Positions 7,781 to 16,857 of a DNA stretch of 64,000 nt are shown here, one piece after another. Numbering within the stretch: the first letter of the stretch is position 1; every line of letters starts with the position of its first letter. Position numbers and translations under genes: made by a program. The DNA is from Plantactinospora mayteni (GTDB lineage: Bacteria > Actinomycetota > Actinomycetes > Mycobacteriales > Micromonosporaceae): NCBI RefSeq assembly GCF_016862935.1, contig NZ_BONX01000057.1, forward strand, positions 1 through 64,000, read 5' to 3'. The notes under the pieces were generated by a model, which made no database searches, had not been told where the DNA came from, and saw nothing but the letters and a program-made list of their open reading frames with translations.

Positions 7781-9340
7781 ATGAACCGCAAGCTGAGCGC
7801 GCTGCTCGGCCTGACCTTGGGCGTCAGCCTGCTCACCGCGCCGACACCGGCCTCGGCGGGTGCCACGACGCCCGCGAGCGCCACGAACCCGGCCGTGACC
7901 GTGGCCGCGCCGCCCGCCGGCGACCCGGCCGCCCTCCCCGCCGACCAACTCGCCGCGCTGCGCCGGGACCTCGGCCTCACCGCCGGCCAGCTCACCGCCC
8001 GGCTCGCCGTCGAGGCGAGCGCCGCGTCCGTCGAGCTGCGGGTGCGGGCCGAACTCGCCGACGTGTACGCCGGTACCTGGGTGGCCGCCGACGGCAGAAC
8101 AGTGGTCGTCGGGGTGACAGACCCGGCGCGGGCCGACCGGGTCCGCGCGGCCGGTGCCGAACCCCGGACCGTCACCCGCAACCTCGCCGAACTGGAACGC
8201 CTCGCCGCCGGCCTGGACCGTCGGGCGGTGCTGGCCGGCGACGCCGTGCACGCCTGGTACGTCGACCCGGTGCACAACAGCGTCTCGATCCAGACCGCCA
8301 GCGCGGCGGCGGCCACCGGGTTCGCCCGGGCCGCCGGGCTACCCGCCGACGCGGTGACCGTGGTCCGCGCCGACGACGCCTACCGCCCGGTCTACGACAC
8401 CCGGGGCGGCGACCAGTACGTGATCAACAACAGCGTGCTCTGCTCGGTCGGCTTCGCCGTCGCCGGCGGGTTCGTCACGGCCGGACACTGCGGCGGCGTC
8501 GGTGCCACCACCTCCGGCAGCGGGGTGGCGCAGGGGACCTTCCGCGGCTCCTCCTTCCCGGGCGACGACTACGCCTGGGTGCAGACCAACGCCAACTGGG
8601 TGTCCCGGCCGTGGGTGAACAACTACAGCGGCGGCACCGTCAACGTGGCCGGCTCCCAGGAGGCGGCGGTCGGCGCCTCGATCTGCCGGTCCGGCCGGAC
8701 CACCGGGTGGCGGTGCGGCACCATCACCGCGAAGAACGTCACCGTCAACTACTCCGGTCAACTGGTCTACGGGCTGGTCTCCAGCACCGCGTGCGCCCAG
8801 CCCGGCGACTCCGGCGGGTCGTTCCTCGCCGGCAACCAGGCCCAGGGCGTCACCTCGGGAGCGGGCGGCGACTGCGCCTCCGGCGGTACGACCGTCTACC
8901 AGCCGGTCAACGAGATCCTGAACCGGTACGGGCTGTCGCTGACCACCACCGGCGGCGGGTCGACCCGCCGGATCGTCGGGTACGCCGACAAGTGCATCGA
9001 CGTGCCGAACTCCAACGGGGTCGACGGCCAGTACCTGCAACTGTGGACCTGCAACGGAACCAACGCGCAGAGCTGGACCTTCCCCGGCGACGGAACGATC
9101 CGGGCGTTCGGCCTCTGCATGGACGTCGCCTGGGGCTCCACCGCCAACGGTGCGGTGGTCCAGCTCGCGAACTGTAGTGGCAACCCGGCCCAGCAGTGGG
9201 TACTCAGCGGCGCCGGAGACCTGGTCAACCCGCAGGCGAACAAGTGCGTCGACGTGGTCGACTGGAACAGCGCCGACGGCGCCCGGCTGATCATCTACGA
9301 GTGCCACGGCGGGGCCAACCAGAAGTGGCGGCTCGGCTGA
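7781..9340 (+). CDS. Secreted streptogrisin-like serine protease with ricin-type lectin domain
   Basis: 519-residue exported protease of the S1 (chymotrypsin) fold. Order: signal peptide (1-26, cut after ASA), a pro-region of the alpha-lytic/streptogrisin type (about 45-200), the catalytic domain (about 205-385) with His in TAGHCG (near 235), Asp in DDYAWVQ and Ser in GDSGGS (near 343), then a C-terminal ricin B / CBM13 beta-trefoil with three QxW-like motifs (QSWTF, QQWVL, QKWRL). The lectin probably tethers the protease to polysaccharide. ATG at 7781 follows GGAGG (7769-7773) by seven bases; an ATG at 7775 is too close and an in-frame GTG at 7688 lies inside the promoter. A strong hairpin follows. 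Confidence 0.92.
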   Translation: MNRKLSALLGLTLGVSLLTAPTPASAGATTPASATNPAVTVAAPPAGDPAALPADQLAALRRDLGLTAGQLTARLAVEASAASVELRVRAELADVYAGTWVAADGRTVVVGVTDPARADRVRAAGAEPRTVTRNLAELERLAAGLDRRAVLAGDAVHAWYVDPVHNSVSIQTASAAAATGFARAAGLPADAVTVVRADDAYRPVYDTRGGDQYVINNSVLCSVGFAVAGGFVTAGHCGGVGATTSGSGVAQGTFRGSSFPGDDYAWVQTNANWVSRPWVNNYSGGTVNVAGSQEAAVGASICRSGRTTGWRCGTITAKNVTVNYSGQLVYGLVSSTACAQPGDSGGSFLAGNQAQGVTSGAGGDCASGGTTVYQPVNEILNRYGLSLTTTGGGSTRRIVGYADKCIDVPNSNGVDGQYLQLWTCNGTNAQSWTFPGDGTIRAFGLCMDVAWGSTANGAVVQLANCSGNPAQQWVLSGAGDLVNPQANKCVDVVDWNSADGARLIIYECHGGANQKWRLG

Positions 9341-9370
9341 CCAACTGACCGTCCCAGCGGTGGGATCGAT

Positions 9371-9402
9371 GCTGGCCCGGCGCAACGACGCGCCGGGCCA
9401 GC
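9371..9402 (+). terminator. Hairpin terminator after the protease gene
   Basis: Perfect 13-bp arms (9371-9383 and 9390-9402) with a six-base loop (AACGAC), 30 bp past the protease stop. It separates that gene from the riboswitch leader downstream. Confidence 0.8.
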
Positions 9403-9639
9403 GGGCCGGCCCAGTCCGGCCGACGTTCCGTCATCACCTGGCTGCCGCGCACCTGGCGGGGTTGCGAGCGGGGTGCGCCGACGAGGGCGTTCCGATCACG
9501 CTCGGGACCGACTGGGCTGGCGGTCCCAACGACCGGCCGCGCAACCACCGGGTGACCGTCCACTCCGATGGCGTGCTGTTGAGATGTGCGACACGCCCGA
9601 CACACCATCTGGTGTTGCCTGTTCCTACCCGTACCCAGA

Positions 9640-9850
9640 TATGGTGTTGACCGCAGCTGGTTCGGCCCGTCCGCACGGTATGGCCGAGGCAACAGGGAAC
9701 CCGGTGGGAGTCCGGGACTGCCCCGCAGCGGTGAGTGGGAACGACCGCCGTCATCGAGCACTGGAGCCCGTACGGGTTCTGGGAAGCGACGGCCAGTAGG
9801 CGACGCCCCGGCGTCACGCCCGCGAGTCCGAAGACCTGCCAGCGCGCCGT
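9640..9850 (+). promoter_or_regulatory. Cobalamin (adenosylcobalamin) riboswitch in the nrdAB leader
   Basis: The leader contains the conserved B12-riboswitch elements in order: GGGAACCCGGTG (9695-9706), the CTGCCCCGCAGCGGTGA-type core (9718-9734), and a B12 box AGTCCGAAGACCTGCC (9825-9840). Outer boundaries are approximate. A B12 riboswitch before class Ia nrdAB is known from Streptomyces, where cobalamin shuts off this reductase so that a B12-dependent class II enzyme can serve instead. The same logic is expected here and implies an nrdJ gene elsewhere in the genome. Confidence 0.9.
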
Positions 9851-9986
9851 ACGCCGACCGGTGTACGGCGGTCGGAGGCCGCGCGGGACGGCCGACGCCA
9901 GCGCCGGACGATCGCGGTGTCGCGGTGGGCCGGCGGCGTCTTCCCGCGTGCCCGACGACCTTCGGGTGAGGCGTGAGGAGGGGGCC

Positions 9987-12362
9987 ATGACGGTCACGCA
10001 GGAGCAGACCGCCGTGCCGGAGCAGCGCCGGCACGTCATGCAGGTCCGCAAGCGTAACGGCGACCTGGAGACGGTGGACGTCAACAAGATCGTCCGGGCG
10101 GTGCAGCGGTGGGTCGCCGACCTGGACGAGGTCGACCCGCTGCGGGTGGCGACGAAGACGATCAGCGGGTTGTACGACGGGGCGACCACCGCCGAGTTGG
10201 ACAAGCTGTCGATCCAGACGGCGGCGGAGTTGATCAGTGCGGAGCCGCAGTACTCGAGGCTGGCGGCGCGGCTGCTGGCCGCGTACGTGGAGAAGGAGGT
10301 CAGGGGTCAGGGGGTCGCCAGCTTCAGCCAGTCCATCCGGTACGCGCACGAGCTGGGTCTGATCGGAGACGACACGGCCGCGTTCGTGGCCGGTAACGCG
10401 CGCAAGCTCGACGATGCCGTCGACCCGGATGGTGATCGGCGGTTCGAGTACTTCGGGCTGCGCACCGTGGCCGATCGGTATCTGTTGCGGCACCCGGAGA
10501 CCCGCCTCGTGGTGGAGACGCCCCAGCACTGGCTGTTGCGGGTCGCCTGCGGACTGTCGCAGACGCCGGGCGAGGCGATCGGCTTCTACCGGCTGATGTC
10601 CAGCCTGGCGTACCTGCCGAGTTCCCCGACCCTGTTCAACTCCGGAACCCGGCACACCCAGATGTCGTCGTGCTTCCTGGTCGACTCGCCGAAGGACGAG
10701 TTGGACTCGATCTACGAGCGGTACCACCAGGTGGCGAGGTTGTCGAAGTTCTCCGGCGGCATCGGCATCTCCTGGTCGCGGGTGCGCGGTCGCGGCGCGC
10801 TGATCCGGGGCACGAACGGCAGGTCGAACGGCATCGTGCCGTTCCTGAAGACACTCGACGCCGGCGTGGCGGCCGTCAACCAGGGCGGTCGGCGCAAGGG
10901 CGCGGCCTGCGTCTACCTCGAACCGTGGCATCCGGACATCGAGGAGTTCCTGGAGTTGCGGGACAACACCGGTGAGGAGTCCCGCCGTACGCACAACCTG
11001 AACCTGGCGAACTGGATCCCGGACGAGTTCATGCGGCGGGTCGAGGCGGACGGCGACTGGTCGTTGATCGACCCGTCCGACGCGCCCGAGCTGCCCGATC
11101 TCTTCGGGGACGCCTTCGACGAGGCGTACCGGGCGGCCGAGAAGAAGGCCGTCCGGACGGTCAGGGCCCGCGACCTGTACGGGCGGATGATGCGTACCCT
11201 GGCGCAGACCGGCAACGGGTGGATGACGTTCAAGGACGCCTCGAACCGGCTGTCGAACCAGACCGGGGCGCCGGGCAACACGATCCACCTCTCCAACCTC
11301 TGCACGGAGATCCTGGAGGTCAACAGCGACACCGAGACCGCGGTCTGCAACCTGGGATCGATCAACCTGGGCGCGCACGTCACGGCGGACGGCGTCGACT
11401 GGGAGAAACTGCGTGCCACGGTACGCACGGCGGTGGTCTTCCTCGACCGGGTGATCGACATCAACTACTACCCGGCCGGGCAGGCGGCGGCGTCGAACCC
11501 CCGCTGGCGGCCGGTCGGGCTCGGGTTGATGGGCCTACAGGACGTGTTCTTCACCCTGCGGCTGCCGTTCGACTCGGCGCGGGCCCGGGAGTTGTCGACC
11601 CGGGTACAGGAGGAGATCTTCCTGACCGCGTTGGAGACCTCGGCGGGGCTCGCCGAACAGTTCGGTCCACACCCCGGATATCCGGAGACCCGCGCGGCCC
11701 GCGGTGAGCTGCACCCGGACCTGTGGGGCGCCGAGCCCACCCAGGTCGAGCGGTGGGCCGCGCTGCGGTCGACGATCGCCGCGCACGGCCTGCGCAACTC
11801 GCTGCTGGTGGCGATCGCGCCGACGGCGACGATCGCGTCGATCGCCGGTTGCTACGAGTGCATCGAGCCGCAGGTGTCCAACCTGTTCAAGCGGGAGACC
11901 ATGTCCGGGGAGTTCCTCCAGATCAACACGTACCTGGTCCGCGAACTGAAGGCACGGGGGCTGTGGACGGCGCCGATCCGCGAACAGATCACCCGGGCCG
12001 AGGGGTCGGTGCAGGGGCTGTCGGACCTGCCCGCGGACGTACGGGAGCTGTTCCGTACCGCCTGGGAACTCCCGCAGCGGGCGCTGATCGACCTGGCCGC
12101 CGCCCGCGCCCCGTACGTCGACCAGTCGCAGTCGCTCAACCTGTTCATGAGCGCGCCGACCATCGGCAAGCTCTCCTCGATGTACCTGCATGCCTGGAAG
12201 TCCGGGCTCAAGACCACCTACTACCTGCGCTCGCGTCCCGCGACCCGCATCCAGCAGGCGACCGTCGCCGTGACCCCGGTGGTCACGCCGGTCATCGCGG
12301 TGGGCGACGAGGCGTTGGCCTGTTCCCTGGAAAACCCCGAGAGCTGCGAGGCCTGCCAGTGA
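9987..12362 (+). CDS. nrdA: Class Ia ribonucleotide reductase large subunit
   Basis: Reduces ribonucleoside diphosphates to deoxyribonucleotides together with NrdB. The 791 residues show an N-terminal ATP-cone (from RKRNGDLETVDVNKI) for allosteric control, then the ten-stranded barrel. Visible key residues: redox cysteines in MSSCFL (about 228) and AVCNLGS (about 454), the active-site NLCTE (Cys about 439, Glu about 441), the paired tyrosines in TTYYLRS (about 745) for radical transfer, and a C-terminal CEAC pair for re-reduction. ATG at 9987 follows GAGGAGGGG. It overlaps nrdB by four bases (GTGA) and is controlled by the upstream cobalamin riboswitch. Apparently full length. Confidence 0.95.
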   Translation: MTVTQEQTAVPEQRRHVMQVRKRNGDLETVDVNKIVRAVQRWVADLDEVDPLRVATKTISGLYDGATTAELDKLSIQTAAELISAEPQYSRLAARLLAAYVEKEVRGQGVASFSQSIRYAHELGLIGDDTAAFVAGNARKLDDAVDPDGDRRFEYFGLRTVADRYLLRHPETRLVVETPQHWLLRVACGLSQTPGEAIGFYRLMSSLAYLPSSPTLFNSGTRHTQMSSCFLVDSPKDELDSIYERYHQVARLSKFSGGIGISWSRVRGRGALIRGTNGRSNGIVPFLKTLDAGVAAVNQGGRRKGAACVYLEPWHPDIEEFLELRDNTGEESRRTHNLNLANWIPDEFMRRVEADGDWSLIDPSDAPELPDLFGDAFDEAYRAAEKKAVRTVRARDLYGRMMRTLAQTGNGWMTFKDASNRLSNQTGAPGNTIHLSNLCTEILEVNSDTETAVCNLGSINLGAHVTADGVDWEKLRATVRTAVVFLDRVIDINYYPAGQAAASNPRWRPVGLGLMGLQDVFFTLRLPFDSARARELSTRVQEEIFLTALETSAGLAEQFGPHPGYPETRAARGELHPDLWGAEPTQVERWAALRSTIAAHGLRNSLLVAIAPTATIASIAGCYECIEPQVSNLFKRETMSGEFLQINTYLVRELKARGLWTAPIREQITRAEGSVQGLSDLPADVRELFRTAWELPQRALIDLAAARAPYVDQSQSLNLFMSAPTIGKLSSMYLHAWKSGLKTTYYLRSRPATRIQQATVAVTPVVTPVIAVGDEALACSLENPESCEACQ

Positions 12363-13402
12363 ACCTCTCTCGACCTGAACCGCGCGACGCGTCAGAGCGG
12401 CAGCACATGCTGCTCGACCCGGGCATGGATCTGACGCTCCGGCCGATGCGCTACCCGCGGTTCTTCGACCGGTTCCGGGACGCGATCAAGAACACCTGGA
12501 CCGTGGAGGAGGTCGACCTGCACTCCGACCTCGCCGACCTGGCCAGGCTCTCCCCGGCCGAGCGGCATCTGGTGTCCCGGCTGGTCGCGTTCTTCGCCAC
12601 CGGCGACACGATCGTCGCGAACAATCTCGTGCTCAACCTCTACCAGCACGTCAACTCCCCGGAGGGCCGGCTCTATCTCTCCCGGCAACTCTTCGAGGAA
12701 GCCGTGCACGTCCAGTTCTACCTGAACCTGCTCGACACGTACGTGCCGGACGAGAAGGAACGGTTCGCGGCGTTCGCGGCGGTGGAGAACATCCCGTCGA
12801 TCGCCCGCAAGGCCGAGTTCTGCTTCAGGTGGATCGATTCCGTCTTCGAGTTGCGCGAGCTGACGACCCGCGAGGACCGGCGGGCGTTCCTGCTCAACCT
12901 GATCTGCTTCGCCGCCTGCATCGAGGGGCTGTTCTTCTACGGTGCCTTCGCCTACGTCTACTTCTTGCGTTCCCGAGGGCTCCTGCACGGCCTCGCGTCG
13001 GGTACGAACTGGGTGTTCCGGGACGAGTCCATGCACATGGCCTTCGCCTTCGACGTCGTGGACACCGTACGCGCCGAAGAGCCGGACCTCTTCGACGCCG
13101 ACCTGGAACAGCAGGTCAAGGACATGCTGGCCGAAGCGGTGGAGTGTGAGGTCCAGTTCGCCGAGGACCTGCTCGGGCAGGGGGTGTCCGGGATGTCGCT
13201 GGCCGACATGCGCGAGTACCTCCAGCACGTCGCCGACCGGCGCCTGGCCATGCTCGGCATCGCGCCGACGTACGGCAGCCGCAACCCGTTCGCGTTCATG
13301 GAGTTGCAGGACGTCCAGGAACTGTCGAACTTCTTCGAGCGGCGGGTGTCGGCCTATCAGGTCGGGGTGACCGGCTCGGTCAGCTTCGACGACGACTTCT
13401 GA
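12359..13402 (+). CDS. nrdB: Class Ia ribonucleotide reductase radical (small) subunit
   Basis: 347-residue ferritin-like R2 subunit that makes the radical used by NrdA. Metal ligands are visible as Asp in VDLHSDL, the EEAVH pair (about 113-117), Glu in CIEGLFF and Glu/His in RDESMHM. Four residues after the EEAVH histidine a tyrosine (HVQFY) stands where the radical Tyr of E. coli NrdB is found, so it should be a tyrosyl-radical enzyme and not a Phe-type class Ic. The C-terminal acidic tail (SFDDDF) fits docking onto NrdA. GTG start overlaps the nrdA stop. A terminator follows at once. Confidence 0.94.
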   Translation: MNLSRPEPRDASERQHMLLDPGMDLTLRPMRYPRFFDRFRDAIKNTWTVEEVDLHSDLADLARLSPAERHLVSRLVAFFATGDTIVANNLVLNLYQHVNSPEGRLYLSRQLFEEAVHVQFYLNLLDTYVPDEKERFAAFAAVENIPSIARKAEFCFRWIDSVFELRELTTREDRRAFLLNLICFAACIEGLFFYGAFAYVYFLRSRGLLHGLASGTNWVFRDESMHMAFAFDVVDTVRAEEPDLFDADLEQQVKDMLAEAVECEVQFAEDLLGQGVSGMSLADMREYLQHVADRRLAMLGIAPTYGSRNPFAFMELQDVQELSNFFERRVSAYQVGVTGSVSFDDDF

Positions 13403-13406
13403 CCGG

Positions 13407-13432
13407 CCGGGCCGGGCTGCGGCCCGGCCCGG
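13407..13432 (+). terminator. Hairpin terminator after nrdB
   Basis: Perfect 11-bp arms (13407-13417 and 13422-13432) with a four-base loop TGCG, five bases past the nrdB stop. It ends the nrdAB transcript. Confidence 0.8.
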
Positions 13433-13511
13433 TGCCGGCGGGTGGCTCGGCTGGGATGTGCGGTCGGTAGGCTTCCGCTCCGCACCATCGATCAGGATCC
13501 TGAGGAGCCAC

Positions 13512-14054
13512 ATGCTTGCCGAGCACGTCCGCGACGCCGCGATGACTGCGGTCATCTTCGGGTTCTTCGCGTCGAGTTGGTTCGGCTGGGCTCAGGAGGC
13601 GCCGCCGCCGAGGTGGCGCAAGCCGCTGATCGCCGGCTCGGTCGGCTCGCTCCTCGTCGCCGTGGCCGGTGGACTCCTCGCCTGGCAGGACTGGTCGACC
13701 GGCTCCGTGTTCGACTCCGCGGAGACCGCGCGGAACTTCGGCATCCTGGTCGGGATCGAGTTCGGCCTCGCCGGTCTCGGCGCCGGTCTGCTCTCGATCC
13801 GCAAACGTGGCCGCGAGCTGGTCTCCGCCTGGATCGCCCTGGTCGTCGGAGTGCACTTCTTCCCGCTCGCCGAGATGATCAACTTTCCGCTGGTCCACGT
13901 CGCGGGGGTACTGGTCACCCTGGCGGCGCTGGTCGCGGTTCCGGTGGCCCGGAAGCGGGCCCTGCGGGTAAGCGCGGTCACCGGTCTCGGTACCGGCGCC
14001 GGACTGCTGGTGGCCGCGGTCGCCGCACTGGCCATAGCGCTGTTCGGCTACTGA
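13512..14054 (+). CDS. Integral membrane protein of unknown function
   Basis: 180 residues with about five hydrophobic segments separated by short basic loops (PPPRWRKP, SIRKRGRE, ARKRALR), so an inner-membrane protein with positive-inside topology. I cannot assign a family. The ATG at 13512 follows TGAGGAG (13501-13507). The nrdB terminator and a gap of 80 bp separate it from the reductase operon, and it probably has its own promoter. Confidence 0.75.
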   Translation: MLAEHVRDAAMTAVIFGFFASSWFGWAQEAPPPRWRKPLIAGSVGSLLVAVAGGLLAWQDWSTGSVFDSAETARNFGILVGIEFGLAGLGAGLLSIRKRGRELVSAWIALVVGVHFFPLAEMINFPLVHVAGVLVTLAALVAVPVARKRALRVSAVTGLGTGAGLLVAAVAALAIALFGY

Positions 14055-14202
14055 GCCGCGCCCCACGCCCACGTCCAGCCGGCACCGAGGACGCGCCCGG
14101 CTGACGCACAGCCCGGCTCCGTGGCGGAGGTGTGGAAATCTGTGGACGAATTGTGGTGGTGGCGGGGCTGCGTTTCGGCGGCCGAGATAACACACTGCGT
14201 AC

Positions 14203-15213
14203 ATGGCTTATGACGGTAAGCAGGTACCCGATCACCTGCTGATCAAGATCGAACAGCCGGACGACCCCGTGTCGGCGGTCTGCGAGGACGACGCCCGACG
14301 CCGTTCGGTCGCCTATCCGACGATCATGTGGGGCACCCCGATCTTCGGCTTCGCCGAGGAGGTGGGCGGCCGGTGGCGGATCCTGCGGCTCAACGCCGAC
14401 GAGCCGCAGTCCGCCCGCGACGGCCTCGCGTCCCACTTCCGGAGGCTGTTCAGCGAAACCCCGGAGACCGCCGAGCACGCCGCCGAACGGGCGGAGTACG
14501 AGACGACGTACGAGCTGCTCGACTGGGAACCGGTCGACGAACGCACCGTCAACGGCCGCCGCTACCGGATCATCCGGGCCCAACCGTTCATCCGGATGGG
14601 CCCGGACGGACCCGAGCCGCCCCGACCCACCGACCCGGACCCGGACCCGCCCGGTCAAGCGGACCGGAGCACGTCGCAGATGGACGGATTCGTCATCGAC
14701 CCGACCACCGCCACCGGGCTCACCGACGGACTCGTCCGGATGGAGATGATCTCGGCGTCCTACCAGCCGACGACCGTCCCCGACGACGTGCACGCCGACT
14801 CCCGCCAGGCGCTGACCACCCACCCGAACGTGGTACTGCTCCCGGTCGCCTACACCATCGGGCAGCATGTCGGCGGCAGTTGGCGGCCCCGATCGGCCAC
14901 CACCTATCCGACGCCGCAGGCCGCCCGGGACGCCGGGTCCTTCTCCATCGCGGACATCATGCCGGACGAGAACACCCCGATGGAGGAGTTCATGGCGGCG
15001 TACGAGCGTGCCCGCGCGGCGCACCGGCCGCCCCGTACCGACGACTTCGAGATGCGGGGCGTGCCGTGCCGGGTGACCCGGGTCGAAACCTTCGTCCGGG
15101 TCGGTCCCGACGGCCCGGAAGGACCCCGCCCCTCCGACCGGGACCCGCACCCGCCACCCGCGCGACACGTCCAGGAACTCCGTGCGCAGGGCCTGATGCC
15201 CGACCCGGACTGA
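14203..15213 (+). CDS. DUF5954-like protein with internal duplication
   Basis: 336-residue soluble, acidic, proline-rich protein. It resembles actinomycete DUF5954 proteins; the role is unknown. Two halves of about 150 residues repeat the same layout: an Ala/Glu-rich helical part (PETAEHAAERAEYETTYELL; EFMAAYERARAAHR), a strand with the R-x3-R-x2-P/E-FIR/FVR pattern, and then GPDGPE(P/G)PRP(T/S)D followed by a DPDPP or DPHPP tail. The duplication is plain in the sequence. It stands alone, starts at an ATG at 14203 and is closed by a 15-bp-stem terminator. Confidence 0.7.
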   Translation: MAYDGKQVPDHLLIKIEQPDDPVSAVCEDDARRRSVAYPTIMWGTPIFGFAEEVGGRWRILRLNADEPQSARDGLASHFRRLFSETPETAEHAAERAEYETTYELLDWEPVDERTVNGRRYRIIRAQPFIRMGPDGPEPPRPTDPDPDPPGQADRSTSQMDGFVIDPTTATGLTDGLVRMEMISASYQPTTVPDDVHADSRQALTTHPNVVLLPVAYTIGQHVGGSWRPRSATTYPTPQAARDAGSFSIADIMPDENTPMEEFMAAYERARAAHRPPRTDDFEMRGVPCRVTRVETFVRVGPDGPEGPRPSDRDPHPPPARHVQELRAQGLMPDPD

Positions 15214-15221
15214 GCCGACCG

Positions 15222-15259
15222 GGGCGGGCGTACGGCCTCGGCACGCCGTACGCCCGCCC
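15222..15259. terminator. Bidirectional terminator between convergent genes
   Basis: Perfect 15-bp arms (15222-15236 and 15245-15259) around an eight-base loop, nine bases after the stop of the DUF5954-like gene and upstream of the 3' end of the convergent membrane-protein gene. Confidence 0.8.
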
Positions 15260-15336
15260 GGCTCGGCCGAACGCCGCCGCCTCCTGCCCAGCCCTCGTCG
15301 AGGGGTGACCCGTGCTCGGCATCGCGCCGGAGGACC

Positions 15337-15996
15337 TCATCCGGCGACGACACGCGGCCGGCGGCCCGGTCGAGAACCCGCGGTGCGGGGCGGGCGGCGC
15401 AGGTACCACTCGGCGACGGCGAGGTTGATCACCCAACCGGCGAGGACCAGCACCGCCCGGACGTTCCCGTCGGGCTGTTCACCGGTCACCGCGAAGTACG
15501 GCGCGTGGGTGAACGCCTGGGTGCCGGCGCCGAGGCCGATCGCGTAGCCGCGCACCATCCACGCCCGGTGCCGGGTGAAGTCGCGGCGCAGCGCGGCGGC
15601 GAGGCCGAGCAGGATCGAGGCGGCCATGGCCGAGCCGAAGACGAGCCGCAGGCCGGCGAGCACGTCGTTGTCGTGGGCCGGCAGGTCGTACGCGAACGCC
15701 ATCCAGACGCCGGAGAGGGCGACCGTCAGTCCACAGGGGACGAGTACCCGGCCGGCGAGGCGGTGCCAGCGGCGGCGGCGCAGGCTGGGTACGAACTGGA
15801 AGGCGCCGAGGATCGTGTAGACCACCGCGCCGACGATGTGCAGCACCACCGGTAGCGGGTCGGCGACGAAGCGGGCGTTCGCCGGGGTGACCTCCGGGCC
15901 GCCGCCCAGCTCGGTCAACCGGGTCGCGCCGGCGATCATCGGTATCAGCCCCAACAGGATCAACGCGGCCGGCAGCCGCCATTCACGCCTGGTCAT
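15337..15996 (-). CDS. DUF2306-type membrane protein
   Basis: 219-residue integral membrane protein with about six transmembrane segments. The middle part (LHIVGAVVYTILGAFQF, then RRRRWHRLAGRVLV and FTRHRAWMVRGYAIGLGAGTQ) matches the DUF2306 family, whose histidine-rich motifs in membrane helices hint at heme or metal binding; function is not established. The C-terminus is basic and disordered. Single gene, convergent with the DUF5954-like gene. Confidence 0.75.
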   Translation of the reverse strand: MTRREWRLPAALILLGLIPMIAGATRLTELGGGPEVTPANARFVADPLPVVLHIVGAVVYTILGAFQFVPSLRRRRWHRLAGRVLVPCGLTVALSGVWMAFAYDLPAHDNDVLAGLRLVFGSAMAASILLGLAAALRRDFTRHRAWMVRGYAIGLGAGTQAFTHAPYFAVTGEQPDGNVRAVLVLAGWVINLAVAEWYLRRPPRTAGSRPGRRPRVVAG

Positions 15997-16194
15997 GCCA
16001 TCGATGGTGGCCGCCGTACCCGCCCCGGCTCATCGGCAGATGGGCCGCGATCGGGCCGACCCATGGTCGTACGCCGTCGTCGTACTTTCAGCGGTCACCG
16101 GCCACGGCGGGTTTCCGGCTCCGGCCCGTACGGCTCCGTGGTCAGTGGGCGGGCGAGTTCGCAGTCGCCGGTGGGGTGTGGGCCCGGCGGGGCG

Positions 16195-16857
16195 TCACCG
16201 GCGCGTCCGGTTGCGGTTGGTCTCGTACGCCCACATCGCGATCTCGACCCGGTTACGCACGCCGAGCTTGGTCATCAGGCTGGTGATGTGCGATTTGACG
16301 GTGCTCAGCGTGATGTAGAGCTCGTCGGCGATCTCCTTGTTGGTACGCCCCCGCGCGACCGCGACCAGCACCTGCTCCTCCCGGTCGGTGAGCGCCTCGA
16401 TCGGCTGCTTCGGCGGCGCGGCGGGACCCGCGTCGGCGAACGCCTTCAACAGCCGCGTGGTGACGCTGGGCGCGATCAGCGCGTCCCCGTTGGCAGCCGC
16501 GTGCACGGCCTGGGCGAGCAGGTTTGGGCCGGCCTCCTTGAGCAGGAAGCCGCGGGCGCCGGCGCGCAGTGCCGCGTACACGTAGTCGTCGAGATCGAAG
16601 GTCGTGATGACGACCACCGCGAGCGGCTCCGCGACCGATGGCCCGGCGAGCGCCCGGGTGGCCTCGATGCCGTCCATTCCGGGCATCCGGATGTCGAAGA
16701 GGCAGACGTCGGGGCGGAGTCGCCGGGCGAGTTCGACCGCCCGGCGGCCGTCGCCGGCCTCCCCGACGACCTCGATGCCGGGCTGCGCGTTCAAGATCAT
16801 GGTGAGGCCGGTACGGACGATCTCCTGGTCGTCCGCGACGAGCACGCGAACCGTCAC
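16195..16857 (-). CDS. NarL/FixJ-family response regulator
   Basis: 220-residue transcription factor of a two-component system. The receiver domain (1-120) has the acidic pair DD at 9-10, phospho-acceptor Asp about 55 (CLFDIRMPG), and the conserved Thr and Lys (ITTFDLDD, FLLKEA). A LuxR-type helix-turn-helix follows (about 150-210; LTDREEQVLVAVARGRTNKEIA). GTG at 16857 overlaps the stop of the sensor kinase gene by four bases, so it is coupled to its partner. Target genes are unknown. Confidence 0.9.
   Translation of the reverse strand: MTVRVLVADDQEIVRTGLTMILNAQPGIEVVGEAGDGRRAVELARRLRPDVCLFDIRMPGMDGIEATRALAGPSVAEPLAVVVITTFDLDDYVYAALRAGARGFLLKEAGPNLLAQAVHAAANGDALIAPSVTTRLLKAFADAGPAAPPKQPIEALTDREEQVLVAVARGRTNKEIADELYITLSTVKSHITSLMTKLGVRNRVEIAMWAYETNRNRTRR

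Noticed and set aside
9360-9650. Short open frames between the protease gene and nrdA
   Set aside because: They overlap the terminator and the riboswitch leader and have no ribosome site or protein-like composition.
9987-12362. Class II (NrdJ) reductase because of the B12 riboswitch
   Set aside because: The downstream overlapping gene is a ferritin-like R2 subunit with the tyrosine and metal ligands, so this is class Ia NrdAB.
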